The notes below the pieces were generated by a model, which had not been told where the DNA came from, did no database searches, and saw only the letters and a list, made by a program, of their open reading frames with translations. From Cinclus cinclus (taxonomy: Eukaryota > Chordata > Aves > Passeriformes > Cinclidae), in assembly GCF_963662255.1 (NCBI RefSeq), contig NC_085071.1, positions 6,789,833-6,853,832 of the forward strand: a stretch of DNA of 64,000 bases, read 5' to 3'. Below are positions 34,905 to 46,200 of the stretch, piece after piece. The position numbers and the translations under genes were made by a program. Numbering within the stretch: position 1 is the first letter of the stretch; each line of letters starts with the position of its first letter.

Positions 34905-35418
34905 CGGGACAGGGATGGGATGGGACAGGTGACGGGACAGGGGGTGGGGCAGGATAGGGGACAGGGGACAGGACAGGGATGGGACAGGGGATGGGACAGG
35001 ACAGGGGACAGGACAGGGATAGGACAGGATAGGGGACAGGGGACAGGACAGGGATGGGACAGGGGATGGGACAGGACAGGGATGGGACAGGATAGGGGAC
35101 AGGGGACGGGACAGGGGATGGGGCAGGACAGGGGACAAGACAGGGGATGGGATGGGACAGGACAGGGATGGGACAGGAACAGGACAGGGATGGGACAGGA
35201 TAGGGGACAGGGGATGGGACAGGGGATGGGGCAGGACAGGGGACAGGACAGGGGATGGGATGGGACAGGACAGGGATGGGGCAGGAACAGGACAGGGATG
35301 GGACAGGATAGGGGACAGGGGACAGGACAGGGATGGGACAGGGGATGGGATGGGATGGGATGGGACAGGACAGGGATGGGACAGGATAGGGGACAGGAAC
35401 AGGACAGGGATGGGACAC
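34905..35418. repeat. GGGACAGG/GGGATGGG minisatellite with 108-bp higher-order repeat
   Basis: About 510 bp are built from gggacagg, gggatggg and gggacaggata variants. The marker gatagggg falls at 35091, 35199 and 35307, exactly 108 bp apart. The two full 108-bp units differ at only a few positions. The + strand is purine-rich with runs of three to four G throughout, so G-quadruplexes are likely. Frames stay open on both strands only because the unit lacks stops. Confidence 0.92.
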
Positions 35419-35419
35419 A

Positions 35420-38400
35420 GCTCGGGCACCGCGTCCCCCGCGGAGCTCAGGGGGCTCCCACACGGAGCCAGCTCCGATGGGGGGTGTGGGACCGAGGGGG
35501 CAGCCCCGAGCCCCCTTTGCCATTCCTGCCGCTGTTGGATTTTCCCAAGCCTCATCTGCTCCGCGCTCCCATCCCGGGGCTCTTGAACTTCTGTCCCCGG
35601 CAGCCACAGAGGTCGCTTCTGAGCTCCACGCGAAGCCTTTTTTTTCATTATTTATATATTTATTTATTTATTTTCCCCCAGCTCAGGCTCTCCCTCCTCA
35701 TGGCCGGAGTGGAAAAGCACGTTTAAATCCCGAGCTCGGCTTTCCCACGTGGTGTCTCTCTGAGCTGCTGTCACAGCCACGCCGCGTTCTCACAGGGCAC
35801 CGCAGCTTCTCCCCTGCCCTGCCGGGAAGGCACAAGGTGATGGACATTTTTAATTAAACCGTTTTTTCAGGACAACTCACTAAACCCCAAAGTTGTGCTG
35901 AAAAATTCGCTCTCCTCGCGATCAGGCTTTTGCTTTCTAATTCCACCTAGACCGAGTGTACAAATAGTGAGGGGATTAAAGGTCTGTTCCCCCTTCCTGG
36001 GTGCCTGCTGAAGGGATGGATGTTTGTCAGCGATTTGGGGGTTAATTCAGACAAGTTTATTCCACATTCTGGGTCTGCATACACGCAAAGAGCACGCGTG
36101 GTTTGGGGTGAAGATTAGCGGCGTGTGCAGGGGGACAAAACCAATTGTGGATATGAATATGGGATGTACTGGGTGTGTGTCTAAGCATTAAATCGAGGGG
36201 GGGGGATGGGGTTTAGGTGACTTTTCACCCCATTCCGAGATCGTGGTCACAATGTACCGTTTTTCAACACTCACTGGGGAGAAAGGGACACAGAGGGGAG
36301 GCAGGGCAGTACCCCAAATTCCATCTGGGCTTCAGACCGCGTGCAGTCTCCAAGGGAGGGTGTCCCCAACCTTTAATTATTCCTTTTAAACAGGCCTAGA
36401 GCACGCCACAGTTTTAAGGCCTTTTCCCTGGTGTCTCTAGGAGGCAGCCTTCATCGAGCGAGGAGAGCAAATCTTGGCAAAAAAAAAAAAGCGCCGAAGG
36501 ATGTGAACCCCTTGGAAAATTCCACTTCCTGCCCAGCACTGCGTGTCCTTGGGACTGTCGCTCATTCCCATGCACTTAACGAGGGATTTCTGCCTCAGGC
36601 TACCACACCAACTTTCTAAATAAATGCCGCGCACACCCGAGCGCGGTGCTCTGCAGTTAATCTCAGCCCAGCACCATCTCTCTCTCCTCTCTTCCTACTT
36701 CCCTCCATTTTATTTCTCCGCTGGTTTTTTTTTTTTTTTTTTTTCTCTCCAGCAGGCTCCAACTCTCTCTTTCCTGCTGAACTTGCCGGAAACAAAAGAC
36801 TCCGTTCCCGATCCAGCCCGCAGTTGCCGTGAGAAACTTCCTCGCCAGCGCTGTCTGTCGCTCCGCTCTCCCTCCCTCGCTCCCTCCCTGCCTCGGGAAA
36901 ATGGCAGTGCAAGAGCTTGATGGAAAGGGGGGAAAAAAAATCCTCCTTTCTCAGCGCCTGCCTCTCCCGCAGCACCCCCCCTCCCCAGTCGTGACGCCTG
37001 AACTCAAACTTCTCTAAAAATACACTTTAGGAGGGTAGATTTTCACGGGAGGGGACGTGTTTTTTTACACCACACCGAAAAGAAGCACCGAGGTGGGGGA
37101 AAGGCCGAGGAACAGCTTTTTCCAGTCAGGAGAACCTGCTGCTGACCCCTCCCGCACTGCATCGCCAGGTCCCAAGGATTTGGAACACAATAAGTTTTCC
37201 TTCAGTGGGAAAATCCAGGCCCAGAGTTCAGATCTTTCTCTTTTCTCAGCTTTAAAAGCCTTTTATTTTCCCCCTTTTTTTAACTCTTCACAGTGGGGTT
37301 CGCAGCAGAACTCTGCCAACCCACCCGAGATCTCCCAAATCTGGTGGGATTCAGGGAAAACAGACGGTAGGCTTCGGATTCAGTGCAGGGGTTTTTGCAA
37401 ACTCCGGTCCGCGTTTTGATTTTTTTTTTTTTTTTTAAGTAGATTTACTCTTCCTTCCCCGAGCGCACCGGACCTGCTGTCCGAGGGCACCGGGGTGCAC
37501 CCTCGGGTATAGAACAAACAGACTTCGTCTTTCCCTACACTTCATTACCGTTTTCCTCCCCTTCCCGATATCCCCCAAATTTCCCCGGAATTACTAAATT
37601 CCACCCCCACCCTTACTTTCAGCGCAGGACGAGCGCTGCTCCCCTCGCTCAGCCCCCAGCCCGCACACACAAAGTTTTTGCTGTGTCTCTTTTCCCCCGT
37701 GGGACACGCGTGGCACCGGCCCCGGCTGCGCTCCCCCGTCCCTTCCCCTCCGCAAACTCCGCTTCGCTTTTTCCTCCTCCTCCTCCTCCTCGCCAGCGCT
37801 GTTAAAATAATGCATTTCCTCGAGTCAGGCCGAGTCCACTTTCCTGCCTTAAAATGCATCCAAAGTTTCGCAGCTCGCTGTCAGATGTCACCAGCGGGCT
37901 CTCGCGGGGCGGCCGAGCCCGGGCTCGCTCCCTGCCCGGGGGAACCTGGCGTGGGAAGCAGCAAAACCCCCGGAAAATCCACGCCTGCCTTTGAGCTGCT
38001 GCGTTCAGCGAAGGGACAGAGTTACCCTGGCCTGGCACTTGCAGCGCAGAGCCATTGTGTCTCCACAGAAAGCGAGATTATACAATATTTTAGCATTATG
38101 TTGAAGTGGATAAGTGAGCGTTGTGTCACATGATGCCCAGCAAACAAATAATTCAAATAATGTCATTCTTAGTGGTGATGGAGCCACAAGGAGAGGGCTT
38201 AACCCAGATACAACAGCAGCTAAAACGCTGCAAGGAATAGGCTGGGCAAATATCAACATATTGAAAGGAAATGTGATTTTCTTTAGCAAAAAGCCTGTAA
38301 GAGAAGCTGAGGTACAGCCAATAACGCTCGCGGCTCCATCCCACCTTTTGCAGGGCGCCCCATGGATTAAAAGAGATGGATCTCTTGTTCTGGTCCCTTC

Positions 38401-38900
38401 CCTCCGAGCATCCCTCCCCACACAGCTCCGTCCATTCCTGCCCAGCTCCCTTCGCTCTGCCCGGCCTGCGCCCGTCCAGACTTTATCCCGGGAGCTGCAG
38501 CCGGCTCCGGCAGCCGGATCCAGTCCGTGTTTGTAGCCAGGGAAAGGCTGGATAATGATAACTCGTGTGTGCGAGCTGAGCCGAGGCAGCGCTGACTTTA
38601 GTCCGGTTTCCATGTCAACGATTCAGTCCATATTTGCCATCGCACAGTTGGCAGAGCCCGATTTTTTTTTTTTTCGTGGAGGGGGGAGACACTACTCCTG
38701 TTTCTAGTACTCTAATCTAGACCAGGTTTCCTAAACTGCCTTAGTGTTGGGTTAAATGGCACGGCCACCTTCATGAAGGAGACTTCCAGTCAGGAGGAGG
38801 CAGCGCGGTGGCGGTGGCCTGCAGTGCCATGTGAGCGCTGCTTCCCCAGCCTATCTGCGAGCCAGGAGCCGGGAAGGGCTCTGGGAAGCGTGCTCGGCAC
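35420..38900. other. Intergenic DNA upstream of ARID1A, mixed GC-rich and AT-rich blocks
   Basis: It contains an island-like GC-rich piece at 37.4-38.05 kb, a run of 20 T at 36725-36744, and a lower-GC block at 38.1-38.35 kb rich in AATAA and CCAAT-like strings. No exon is convincing. Enhancer function is possible but not shown. Confidence 0.5.
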
Positions 38901-38913
38901 TTGGGCACACGGC

Positions 38914-39112
38914 AAGGGAAGGGAAAAGGGAAAGGAAGGGAAGGGAAGGGAAGGGAAGGGAAGGGAAGGGAAGGGAAGGGAAGGGAAGGGAAGGGAAGGG
39001 AAGGGAAGGGAAGGGAAGGGAAGGGAAGGGAAGGGAAGGGAAAAGGGAAAAAAAGGGGGGAAAAAAGGGGGGAAAAAAAGAAAAAAAGGGAAAAAAGGGG
39101 GGAAAAAAGGGC
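38914..39112. repeat. (AAGGG)n pentanucleotide array with purine flank
   Basis: Bases 38936-39040 are 21 uninterrupted copies of AAGGG. The flanks to 39112 are A/G-only variants. The whole tract is polypurine on the + strand and can form triplex or G-quadruplex structures. Overlapping glutamate, glycine and lysine frames here are not genes. Confidence 0.95.
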
Positions 39113-39119
39113 AAATATA

Positions 39120-41380
39120 AAAGAAAGGGAAGCACAGCCGCTGCTGCTGAGCAGGGATGGCCTCGGCTGGGAGAAGTGAGGATGTGCCGCAGGGAAAAGT
39201 CGCTGCCGGTCCCGATGGATGGTCACGACATCCCGGGACTGGCCGGGAGGATTTTCAGCTCTTAGGTGGCAATGTTGTTAAGAGCTGTGCTGTCATCTGC
39301 TTCCCAGTCCTCACGGCTGGGAATTCACTGAATGCCTCAGTACTGAGTAAAGTGCCAGGGCCTCATTGATGAGGCGTATTCCAAAATCTGCTGCAGCTTT
39401 CACAAACATTTGGTAAAGTGAGTGTCTCCTCATTGTGTGGGTGGCTGGGGAATCCAGGCTGCTTTTCACATTACTATCAACACCGGGTTTCATAGTCTGA
39501 CACAGTGCTCCTTGGAGGGGGTTCCAAAGGACGGACACAGGTAGAGAGGTGTGAGCTCGGGGTCCTCGCCTGGAGCTGCTTCCCAGGCTCCTGAAGTGAA
39601 GTGGTTAAACTTTCCATGCTCAGTGAGCTGGGGGGGCTCTGCTCCCTGAAGCAGAGCTGTCTTTGGGGGTGGGCAGGTGGGTGCTCGAGATGTTCTGGGA
39701 TTAAATGGCAGAATTCCCTCCAGTTCCTGCTTTCTAAAGTTTTGTGCCAATGAAACACCCAAGGAGTGGTGTTTTGGTGCTCTGGGACACCATGGACATT
39801 AATAGAACACTGGGCTTCACTTTTGAGAGTCCAGCCTGATATTGAAGGAGTTTTCTCCCTCTTCTCCTTTGTCTTTCCAGAAGCCAGGATTTCATCAACT
39901 AACTCCTCTGATGAGAGGATGTAGATAAATTTTTGTTCTAGCATGTTCCACAGTTTCCAAACTCTTCTAAAGAAGAACATCTTGGTGTTTTTCCCTTCTC
40001 TGTGGTCCACACACACCTCACTAAAGCCACAGGGCCTCCCATGTGAGATTTCAGCATTGTACTGGGGCTCCAACCCTTGAGAAGGCCTTGACTACTATCA
40101 CAATACCAATACCATCATTTATTACCCGTTTTCTCCTAATAGTTTATTTACAGCTGAGGAGAAAGGCTGACGAGCCCATTTGCAGGATGGGATCTGCTCC
40201 ATGTTGCACTGTCAACTGTGCAGGCTGAGAAATGGCAAAGGTGCTTTGTTTGGAGCCTGAGGGGCAGCTTGTTGCTCCAGAAAGCATTTAGAATTTTGCT
40301 GTTTATCACCAGACCCCACCTCCCCTCCCACTTTCCAGCTTTGGAGTAACTCCTTTGTTCCACCACCTGCACTCTAGATGATAAATATTTCATATTTTAA
40401 GTTTTATAACGGGTGTGAGGGCTGAGTTGCTGTCAGTAGACACTGACACCTTCACTTGATCCCCAGCAGGCACATGGTGCTGGCAGGGACCCAGTCCTGC
40501 TGCCCAAGGCTTTGCCTCCTGCACAGGGCTCGTGTTTGCTCCGTCCCAGTGGGATTCCTTGTGGTGTGTCCTGCTGGGTGCTGGGCTGGGGCCGAGCCCT
40601 GTTCGTTGTCACTGCACAGGGGTCACTTCTGCCACACTGTCTGTTCTGTGGTGATGCTCTAAAATGGCAGCCTCAGACCTCACAGTCTCTTTCTGTTCCC
40701 CACCCACTGTTTTCCGATGTATTCTCTCATCCTAAAGTTGTGTTTACTTCACTTTTCCAAGCATTTCTGTATTCCAGAGGAACACCAGTACACGGGACCC
40801 AGGCCTAACCCACACCATGCCTGCCATTTTTACCAGACATCCATGGCCTGATTTCTAAGAACTTGGTGTTTACAACCCAAATAACTCATCTTTTTTGTCC
40901 CTCCATGCCCTGCTGCAGCCCTGCACCACGTGAAGTTAAATAGGCAGGTCCAAACCCCCGTGGCACAGGCCAGGCTCTGTCCAGGACGGCGCTCCAGGTA
41001 CACTGCTCTCCTCCCTCTTACTGCTCTGCCAAGGCCTCGGGGATGGAGGAGGTGGAAATCTGGCTCTGAAGGGGTTGCAGAAGAGCATGGCCCAATTCCC
41101 AGTTCACCTCTTGACAGCCGGGGAGCTCCGGCACGGCGTTGGGCTCTGACTGCCAGCGCATCCTGTCCCATTGCCCAACGTGTTGTGTCTAAATGCGCTC
41201 AGGTGGTTTTGGATCTGGGAATTGCTGGTTCCGTGCCCACCGCCCTCGCCTTGGCAGGAGCGGGCGAGCCGGACTTTTCTTGGATTGTCCGCGCGTGCAG
41301 TCACAGCCCTGGCGCGCCGCCAACGCCTTTTCCAGAGGGACACGGCCAAGCGGAGAGGAAATGACAACCGCTAACAGTTC
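39120..41380. other. Intergenic DNA before the ARID1A island, no gene seen
   Basis: This is non-repetitive sequence of moderate G+C with no recognised family or splice structure. CG dinucleotides increase from about 41.1 kb towards the ARID1A promoter. Confidence 0.55.
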
Positions 41381-41739
41381 GCAGAGGGCTTAATTCTAAA
41401 TGGAATTTCTAGGGACAAAGAAGAGGCGCTCCGCTAACCCACGGGCAGAAACCCCAGCGCCGGCGGCCGCCGAGCGGCCGGGAGGGCTCCGGCCGCGGGA
41501 CAGCGCCCGCTGCTCCCGGGGATCGCCCCGGGCGGCTCCGGCCGCGGCGGGGGAAGCGCTGCCCCCCCCACCCCCCGGCCCCCGGCTCCGCCGATCCGCC
41601 GCGGGTTTTGCGGGCGGCAGCTCCGCGCCGGCGGCGGCCGGGGCCGGCCCGCTCCTCCTTTGTGACGGGGGGGAGGCTCCGCTCCGGGCCGGGCTGCGCT
41701 CCGCTCCGGGTTTGGCAGGCGGCCGCGGCGCTGGGTAAA

Positions 41740-41769
41740 ATGGCAGCGCTGAGCCTCGTGTCGGACTGA
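41740..41769 (+). promoter_or_regulatory. ARID1A: Upstream ORF in ARID1A leader (MAALSLVSD)
   Basis: An ATG with A at -3 and G at +4 (aaaATGG) opens a nine-codon frame ending in TGA, about 470 bp before the main start. It counts only if transcription starts upstream of it. Confidence 0.4.
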
Positions 41770-42067
41770 GCCCGCTCGGCCGAGCAGAGTCGGAGCTCGC
41801 CCAGCCCGGCCCCGCCGCCGCTCGGCCCCGCTCCGGGGACGGCGCCCGCCCGCCCGCCGTGTCCCCCCCCTCCCTCCCTCCCGCCTCTCCCGCACCGGGA
41901 GCCCCGTCCCGGGTCCCCCCCCACCCCCCCTTTCCTCCTCCTTCCCCCCCACTCCCTCCTCCTCCCCTTTCTCCGCCGGCTGCAACCGAGGAGGTACAGC
42001 GGGGCCAGGCCCCGGGAAGCCCAGCCCAGCGGAGCCCTCCCCGCCTCGCCGAGCAGGCCGGGGGGGA

Positions 42068-42109
42068 ATGAGCCCCCGCTGCCCTGAAGAGCCGCCCGCC
42101 GCCGCCTGA
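42068..42109 (+). promoter_or_regulatory. ARID1A: Upstream ORF in ARID1A leader (13 codons)
   Basis: The frame MSPRCPEEPPAAA ends in TGA 103 bp before the main start. The context ggggggaATGAGCC matches what I recall of the human ARID1A leader, so this upstream start may be conserved and could lower translation. Confidence 0.5.
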
Positions 42110-42211
42110 GCGGGGAGAGCAGAGCAGCGAGGCCTCACGCCGGCCGGCCAGGCAGGGAGCAGCTCGGGGGGACCGGTCCGGGGGGGTGGCCGGGCGGGGA
42201 GGGGGGGGATC

Positions 42212-43297
42212 ATGGCTGCTCAGGTCGCCCCCGCCGCCGCCAGCAGCCTGGGCGCCCCGGCTCCATCCGAGCTGAAGAAAGCGGAGGCGCAGCAGCGGGA
42301 TTGTCCCCCGGAGGAGGCGGGGGGTGAGGCGGCGGCGGCGGAGCGCGGCGAGAAGCAGGCGGAGAGCGAGGGCCCGTCGGGGAAGGAGCTGCAGGACGGG
42401 GCCGAGAGCAACGGAGGGGGCGCAGGGGCCGAGTCCGACCTGAAGAGCTCGAACGGGAACCCGGGCCCCAGGCCCGCCGCCGCCGCCACCCTGAACAATA
42501 ACCTCCCGGAGCCGCCCGGTGGCGGCGGCGGCGGCGGCAGCGACGGGGTGGGGGCGCCGCAGCCGCCGCCGCCGCAGCAGCAGCAGCCGCCCCCTTCCCA
42601 CCCGGCCGCCTTGCCCCCGCCAGCCTACGGCTTCGGGCAGCCCTACGGCCGGGGCGCCGCCGCTGCCTTCCACCAACATGGCGGACAACAAAGCCCTGGC
42701 ATGGCAGCGCTGCAGAGCGGGGGCCTGGAGCAGAACTACCCGGGGCCGGCGGGAGCCCCCGCGGGGCCGCCCCCTCCGCAGAACTCGCACGGCGCCGGGG
42801 CCGAGCACGGCTTCCCCAACCACCAGTACAACTCCTACTACGCGGCCGGGCGCAGCGCCGGCTCCTACCCGCCTCCCCCCCAGGCCTACGCCCTGAGCTC
42901 CCCCCGGGGCTCCGCGCCGCCGGCCGCCAAGTCCCCCGCGGCCGCCGCCTTCCAGCAGCAGCAGCAGCGCTTCGGGGTCATGGGTCCCTCGGCCGCCGGC
43001 GGCGCGGGAGGAGGGGGCACCACCCCGCAGCCCACGGCCACCCCCACCCTCAACCAGCTCCTCACCTCCCCCAGCTCCGCCCGCGCCTACCAGGGGTACC
43101 CCGGGGGCGACTATAGCGCCGGGCCGCAGGACGGGGCGGCCGCCGCCAAGGGCGCCGCCGACATGGTCTCGCAGTACGGCGGGGGCAGCGGCCAGGGCTG
43201 GGCAGCGGCCGGCGGGGCCCCGCCGAGGAGCCACCACGCGCCCATGAGCCCCGGGAGCAGCGGCGGCGGGGGACAGAGCCTCGGCAGGAGCCAGCAG
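42212..43297 (+). CDS. ARID1A: ARID1A exon 1 (N-terminal 362 codons of BAF250A)
   Basis: ARID1A is the large DNA-binding subunit of the BAF (SWI/SNF) complex and guides nucleosome remodelling in the nucleus. This exon starts at gggatcATGGCTGC, the same context as human, and encodes [14 protein letters not shown], then [45 protein letters not shown] and [16 protein letters not shown]. This is the low-complexity Gly/Pro/Ala/Gln-rich N-terminus of the family. An LxxLL motif, LNQLL, lies at residues 280-284, as in human. A short polyglutamine is at residues 122-125. The exon ends SQQ at donor CAG|gtaccg, phase 0. Human exon 1 is slightly longer, mainly in its homopolymeric tracts. The ARID domain and C-terminal BAF250 domain lie beyond the window. 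Confidence 0.97.
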
Positions 43298-46200
43298 GTA
43301 CCGGCCGGGCCGGGCCGGGGGGGAGGTGGGGATCCGGGCGGGGGTCGGGGGGCTCGGGGTGGCGGAGGCCTCTCTCCAGCGGGTTCCCCCCGCCGGGCCG
43401 GCGCTGCCGGGCGCTGCCATTGTCTGTGCTGCTCGCTCGCTCTAAAATGGCTGCCTCGCCGCCTTCCCTTCCTCCTCCTCCCCGGCCTTTGTGCGGGGCT
43501 CCCGGGCCGGGGCCGCCGGGCTCCCCGCCGCCCCGGGGGGCTCTGCCGGGGGCCCTCGGGCCGGGCCGGGCGGCGAGGGCCCGGCGGGGCCGGGTGCGGG
43601 GGGCCGGGGCGGCGAAGGGCGCGCCCGGGACGACGCGTGGCCCCGGTGGCTCCGCCGCCTTCCCGCGGCCCCGCGACCCCCGGAGCCGGCCCGGGGGGGG
43701 GGTCCCGCGGGCCTTGGCGGGGTCCGGCGGGCCGGGCAGGGCCCTGAGGGACCGGCGGGGCCGCGGGGGCCGCGGGGCGGGCGGAGGGGCCGCGGGCCGG
43801 GGCGGGAGCGCTGGCGGGGAGCTGGGCGATGGGAGCAGCGAGTGCGGATCGCTTGGGTTTGGGATTTGAATTATGGAGGTAAAATCCTTCTGTCAAAGCC
43901 AGGAGACAGTTGGTCTTAGGTTGACATCCCATCTGTGATCTGATTGGCTCCCCATCCCCTGCTCTTGGCCATTTATAATTGCCTCTGATGTAATGGTACA
44001 ACCATCCTGATGAGCTCATAAACTTCCACACTCGCCTCCTCCGCCAGCCCCGGGACGGGGCAGCCCCGCGCCCCTCTCCGCATCCCCCGGCCTGACCTTG
44101 AGCCCCGCATCCCCGTGCCCCGGGAGGACGGGAGGCGAGGGCACGTCGCTTGTACCTTGGGTTTATTTTCCTTGTGATGTTGGATTCAGCCTGCAATAGA
44201 GTCTGTGTTGTCGGAGCGGTGGCAGGGCTGCTCCGCACAATGGGCTTGCTGTTTATTTTGGTTATGTGACTTTCCCCTTGGTATAAATGATTTCTTTGAT
44301 GGGTCTGAGGATGCGTTTGTTCCTGCCTCGTTTTGACCCTTCTCAAAACTGGGGCTGTTTGGGTTCTTTATTAGATAGGAGCATGTGGGGGGTTCTGGGG
44401 TGTGTTACAGCCTAAGGAAGGAAGAAAAATCCCCGAACAATCAGTACCAAACTTGTGGCCAAAATTCTGAAATTGTTCAGTTACCAAGAATTATCATTTT
44501 ACATTCAGCAGAACTGTGATACAGGACAGGAGTCTCTAGCTCTGTGTCTTAGGGCGCATTTTGACTTGAGTGAGAACTGATGTCTCTCCTTCCCCCCCAT
44601 AACTACAGGCACTTCCTAGAGACTTCAGGTGCTGCTTGTGGTCAGGTTCAGCAGTGTCACAATTCTGAGAAGTGGGACTAGGAAAAGCAAGCCGGAGGAT
44701 TATCTTTGTTGTATGTGTAGAATTCTCTCTTTGCTGGAATAGGAATGGCCTGGAAACGTGCAGAGGAGAAGGCAGTACAGCATCAAATATTTTAGATAGG
44801 GAGAAAAGAGGTGCTGGTATCTTTATCTGAAAACCTTGGGTAAAGCCAGGTTTCTTTCTGTGCTCAGACTTGCATCTCCAAGGCCTGTGGTGGCCTCGTG
44901 CAGGACTAAACTTCCCTTTTCATTCTGTGTGCTTTGCTCCAACTCCAGGCCAGGCTCGAGACATTTGATACCAGGTAGGGTGACCTGCAGCCTCCAGAGT
45001 TTCCCTCCGTGCTCAGCAATTCTCCTGCACTCGTGTGAAAACTGTTCAGTTGTTTGTTCCTTGATTACCAGAGGCACCCTCTGCTGCAGCCTTGAGTGAT
45101 TGGATTGGCTTTTCTTTCAGGTTGGAACTGTGCAGTCCCAGAGAGCAGATCTGCTCTGCTGGGGCTACCAAATGTCCAGTGGTGGCTGGTAGGGAGTGTT
45201 GGAGCATCCTCAGGGCAGGTTTCAGCTACTCGGGAGCTTGGCCCTGTGTCCCATGGATGCAAGTACAAAGTGCTTACTTTGTAAATCCTGAAAAATCTCA
45301 ATTTAGCTAAAACGTGTGCTGAAATCTTGGAGTTAGGTTGAGCTTCTCAGCTATCTCCGTGCAGTTCACTTCTGTCAGTGTTCTGGTGCAAATTTGTAAA
45401 AGGGACTTAATTTGTCTTGGCAAATGAACTTCACTTAATTCCACGAGCTGCTGACACAGTGAATCAGGAGTACCTGAGTAAGTAGTCCCATAAACTGGAA
45501 TTATTAATGAATAGTTGTTCTGAGAATTAGTTGGACTTGAGGAAGGACAGATAGTGAATGTAAAAGGTAAACCAGCAACTCCCTCATCTCAAAAACCAAA
45601 TGACTTTTCCCCCCTAGTCCTTTTTCTGCTGAGGATTATTGGATTTAAACTGACAATTCCTTTTTTTCTGCCAGAAAAATAGAAAAGAGCAGACTTATCT
45701 AATGAAGAAAGCTTCCACGTGTTGTCTGTGCTGCCCACAAGGAAAAGTTGATTAATAATAATACTCCAGCCCTGAATTACAGCCTCCTGTGCTGTGTACT
45801 CCTAAATTCCCTGGATTAGGAGAATTTAAAGCTTTATGTCTTTGTCTTGCGCAGCGATGAGCAGAGCAGGAACTTCCCACCCAACTCCTGAGAGCAGAGC
45901 AGAGCTCACCTGCCAGGGAGCATCTCCTGGGGCAGAGGCTGTGGGAAGAGCTCACCTGGGGGCCACAGAGCCGAGTTTGGGGATGAGGAGCAGGGTGGTG
46001 CCTTTGATCCCTGTGCAGGTACTCTTTAGGAATTGTGAGCCGTGGGGTTTCGTCCCTTTGCTCATCGAGAAAGGCTCGGTAATTTCTGGTGTGAAAGTTG
46101 TTTGGGTGGGATGTCCCTGCAGTGAGAGGAGTGTGTTACACACCTGAGTTACTCAGGGGTGGCTCCTGTGTGTAACCTTGATGGACACTGCACCCACAGC

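Larger units (their letters stand above)
41380..43860. promoter_or_regulatory. ARID1A: ARID1A promoter CpG island
   Basis: A dense CpG island covers the presumed transcription start, 5' leader, exon 1 and the first 560 bp of intron 1. No TATA box is evident, as expected of a housekeeping chromatin gene. The start site cannot be fixed from sequence; it should lie between about 41.4 and 41.9 kb. The G+C bias keeps frames open on both strands. Confidence 0.85.

Noticed and set aside
34789..35726. Long frames on both strands rich in Pro/Ser/Cys or Gly/Gln/Asp
   Set aside because: They are products of the gggacagg minisatellite, whose units lack stop codons in several frames. They are not genes.
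38114..38536. A 140-codon frame with less biased composition upstream of ARID1A
   Set aside because: It begins with GTG rather than ATG, has no in-frame acceptor or family similarity that I can see, and runs on into GC-rich DNA. I treat the block as possible non-coding conserved sequence instead.
38771..39265. Frames encoding repeated Gly-Lys-Glu or Phe-Pro-Ser
   Set aside because: They are translations of the (AAGGG)n array and its purine flanks.
11401..41380. HMGN2, DHDDS or the microRNA miR-1976, which lie near RPS6KA1 in human
   Set aside because: No sequence resembling HMGN2 or DHDDS exons is found. The mammalian microRNA is not recognisable in the introns seen here.
41396..43420. A 674-codon open frame on the minus strand across the ARID1A promoter and exon 1
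   Set aside because: It is opposite exon 1 in very GC-rich DNA, where stop codons are rare. The product is Gly/Ala/Arg/Pro-rich with no family character. The + strand frame has clear ARID1A identity.
43111..44346. A 411-codon minus-strand frame at the end of ARID1A exon 1 and start of intron 1
   Set aside because: Its GC-rich part is a shadow of exon 1 and the island, and the rest has no recognisable motif or splice evidence.
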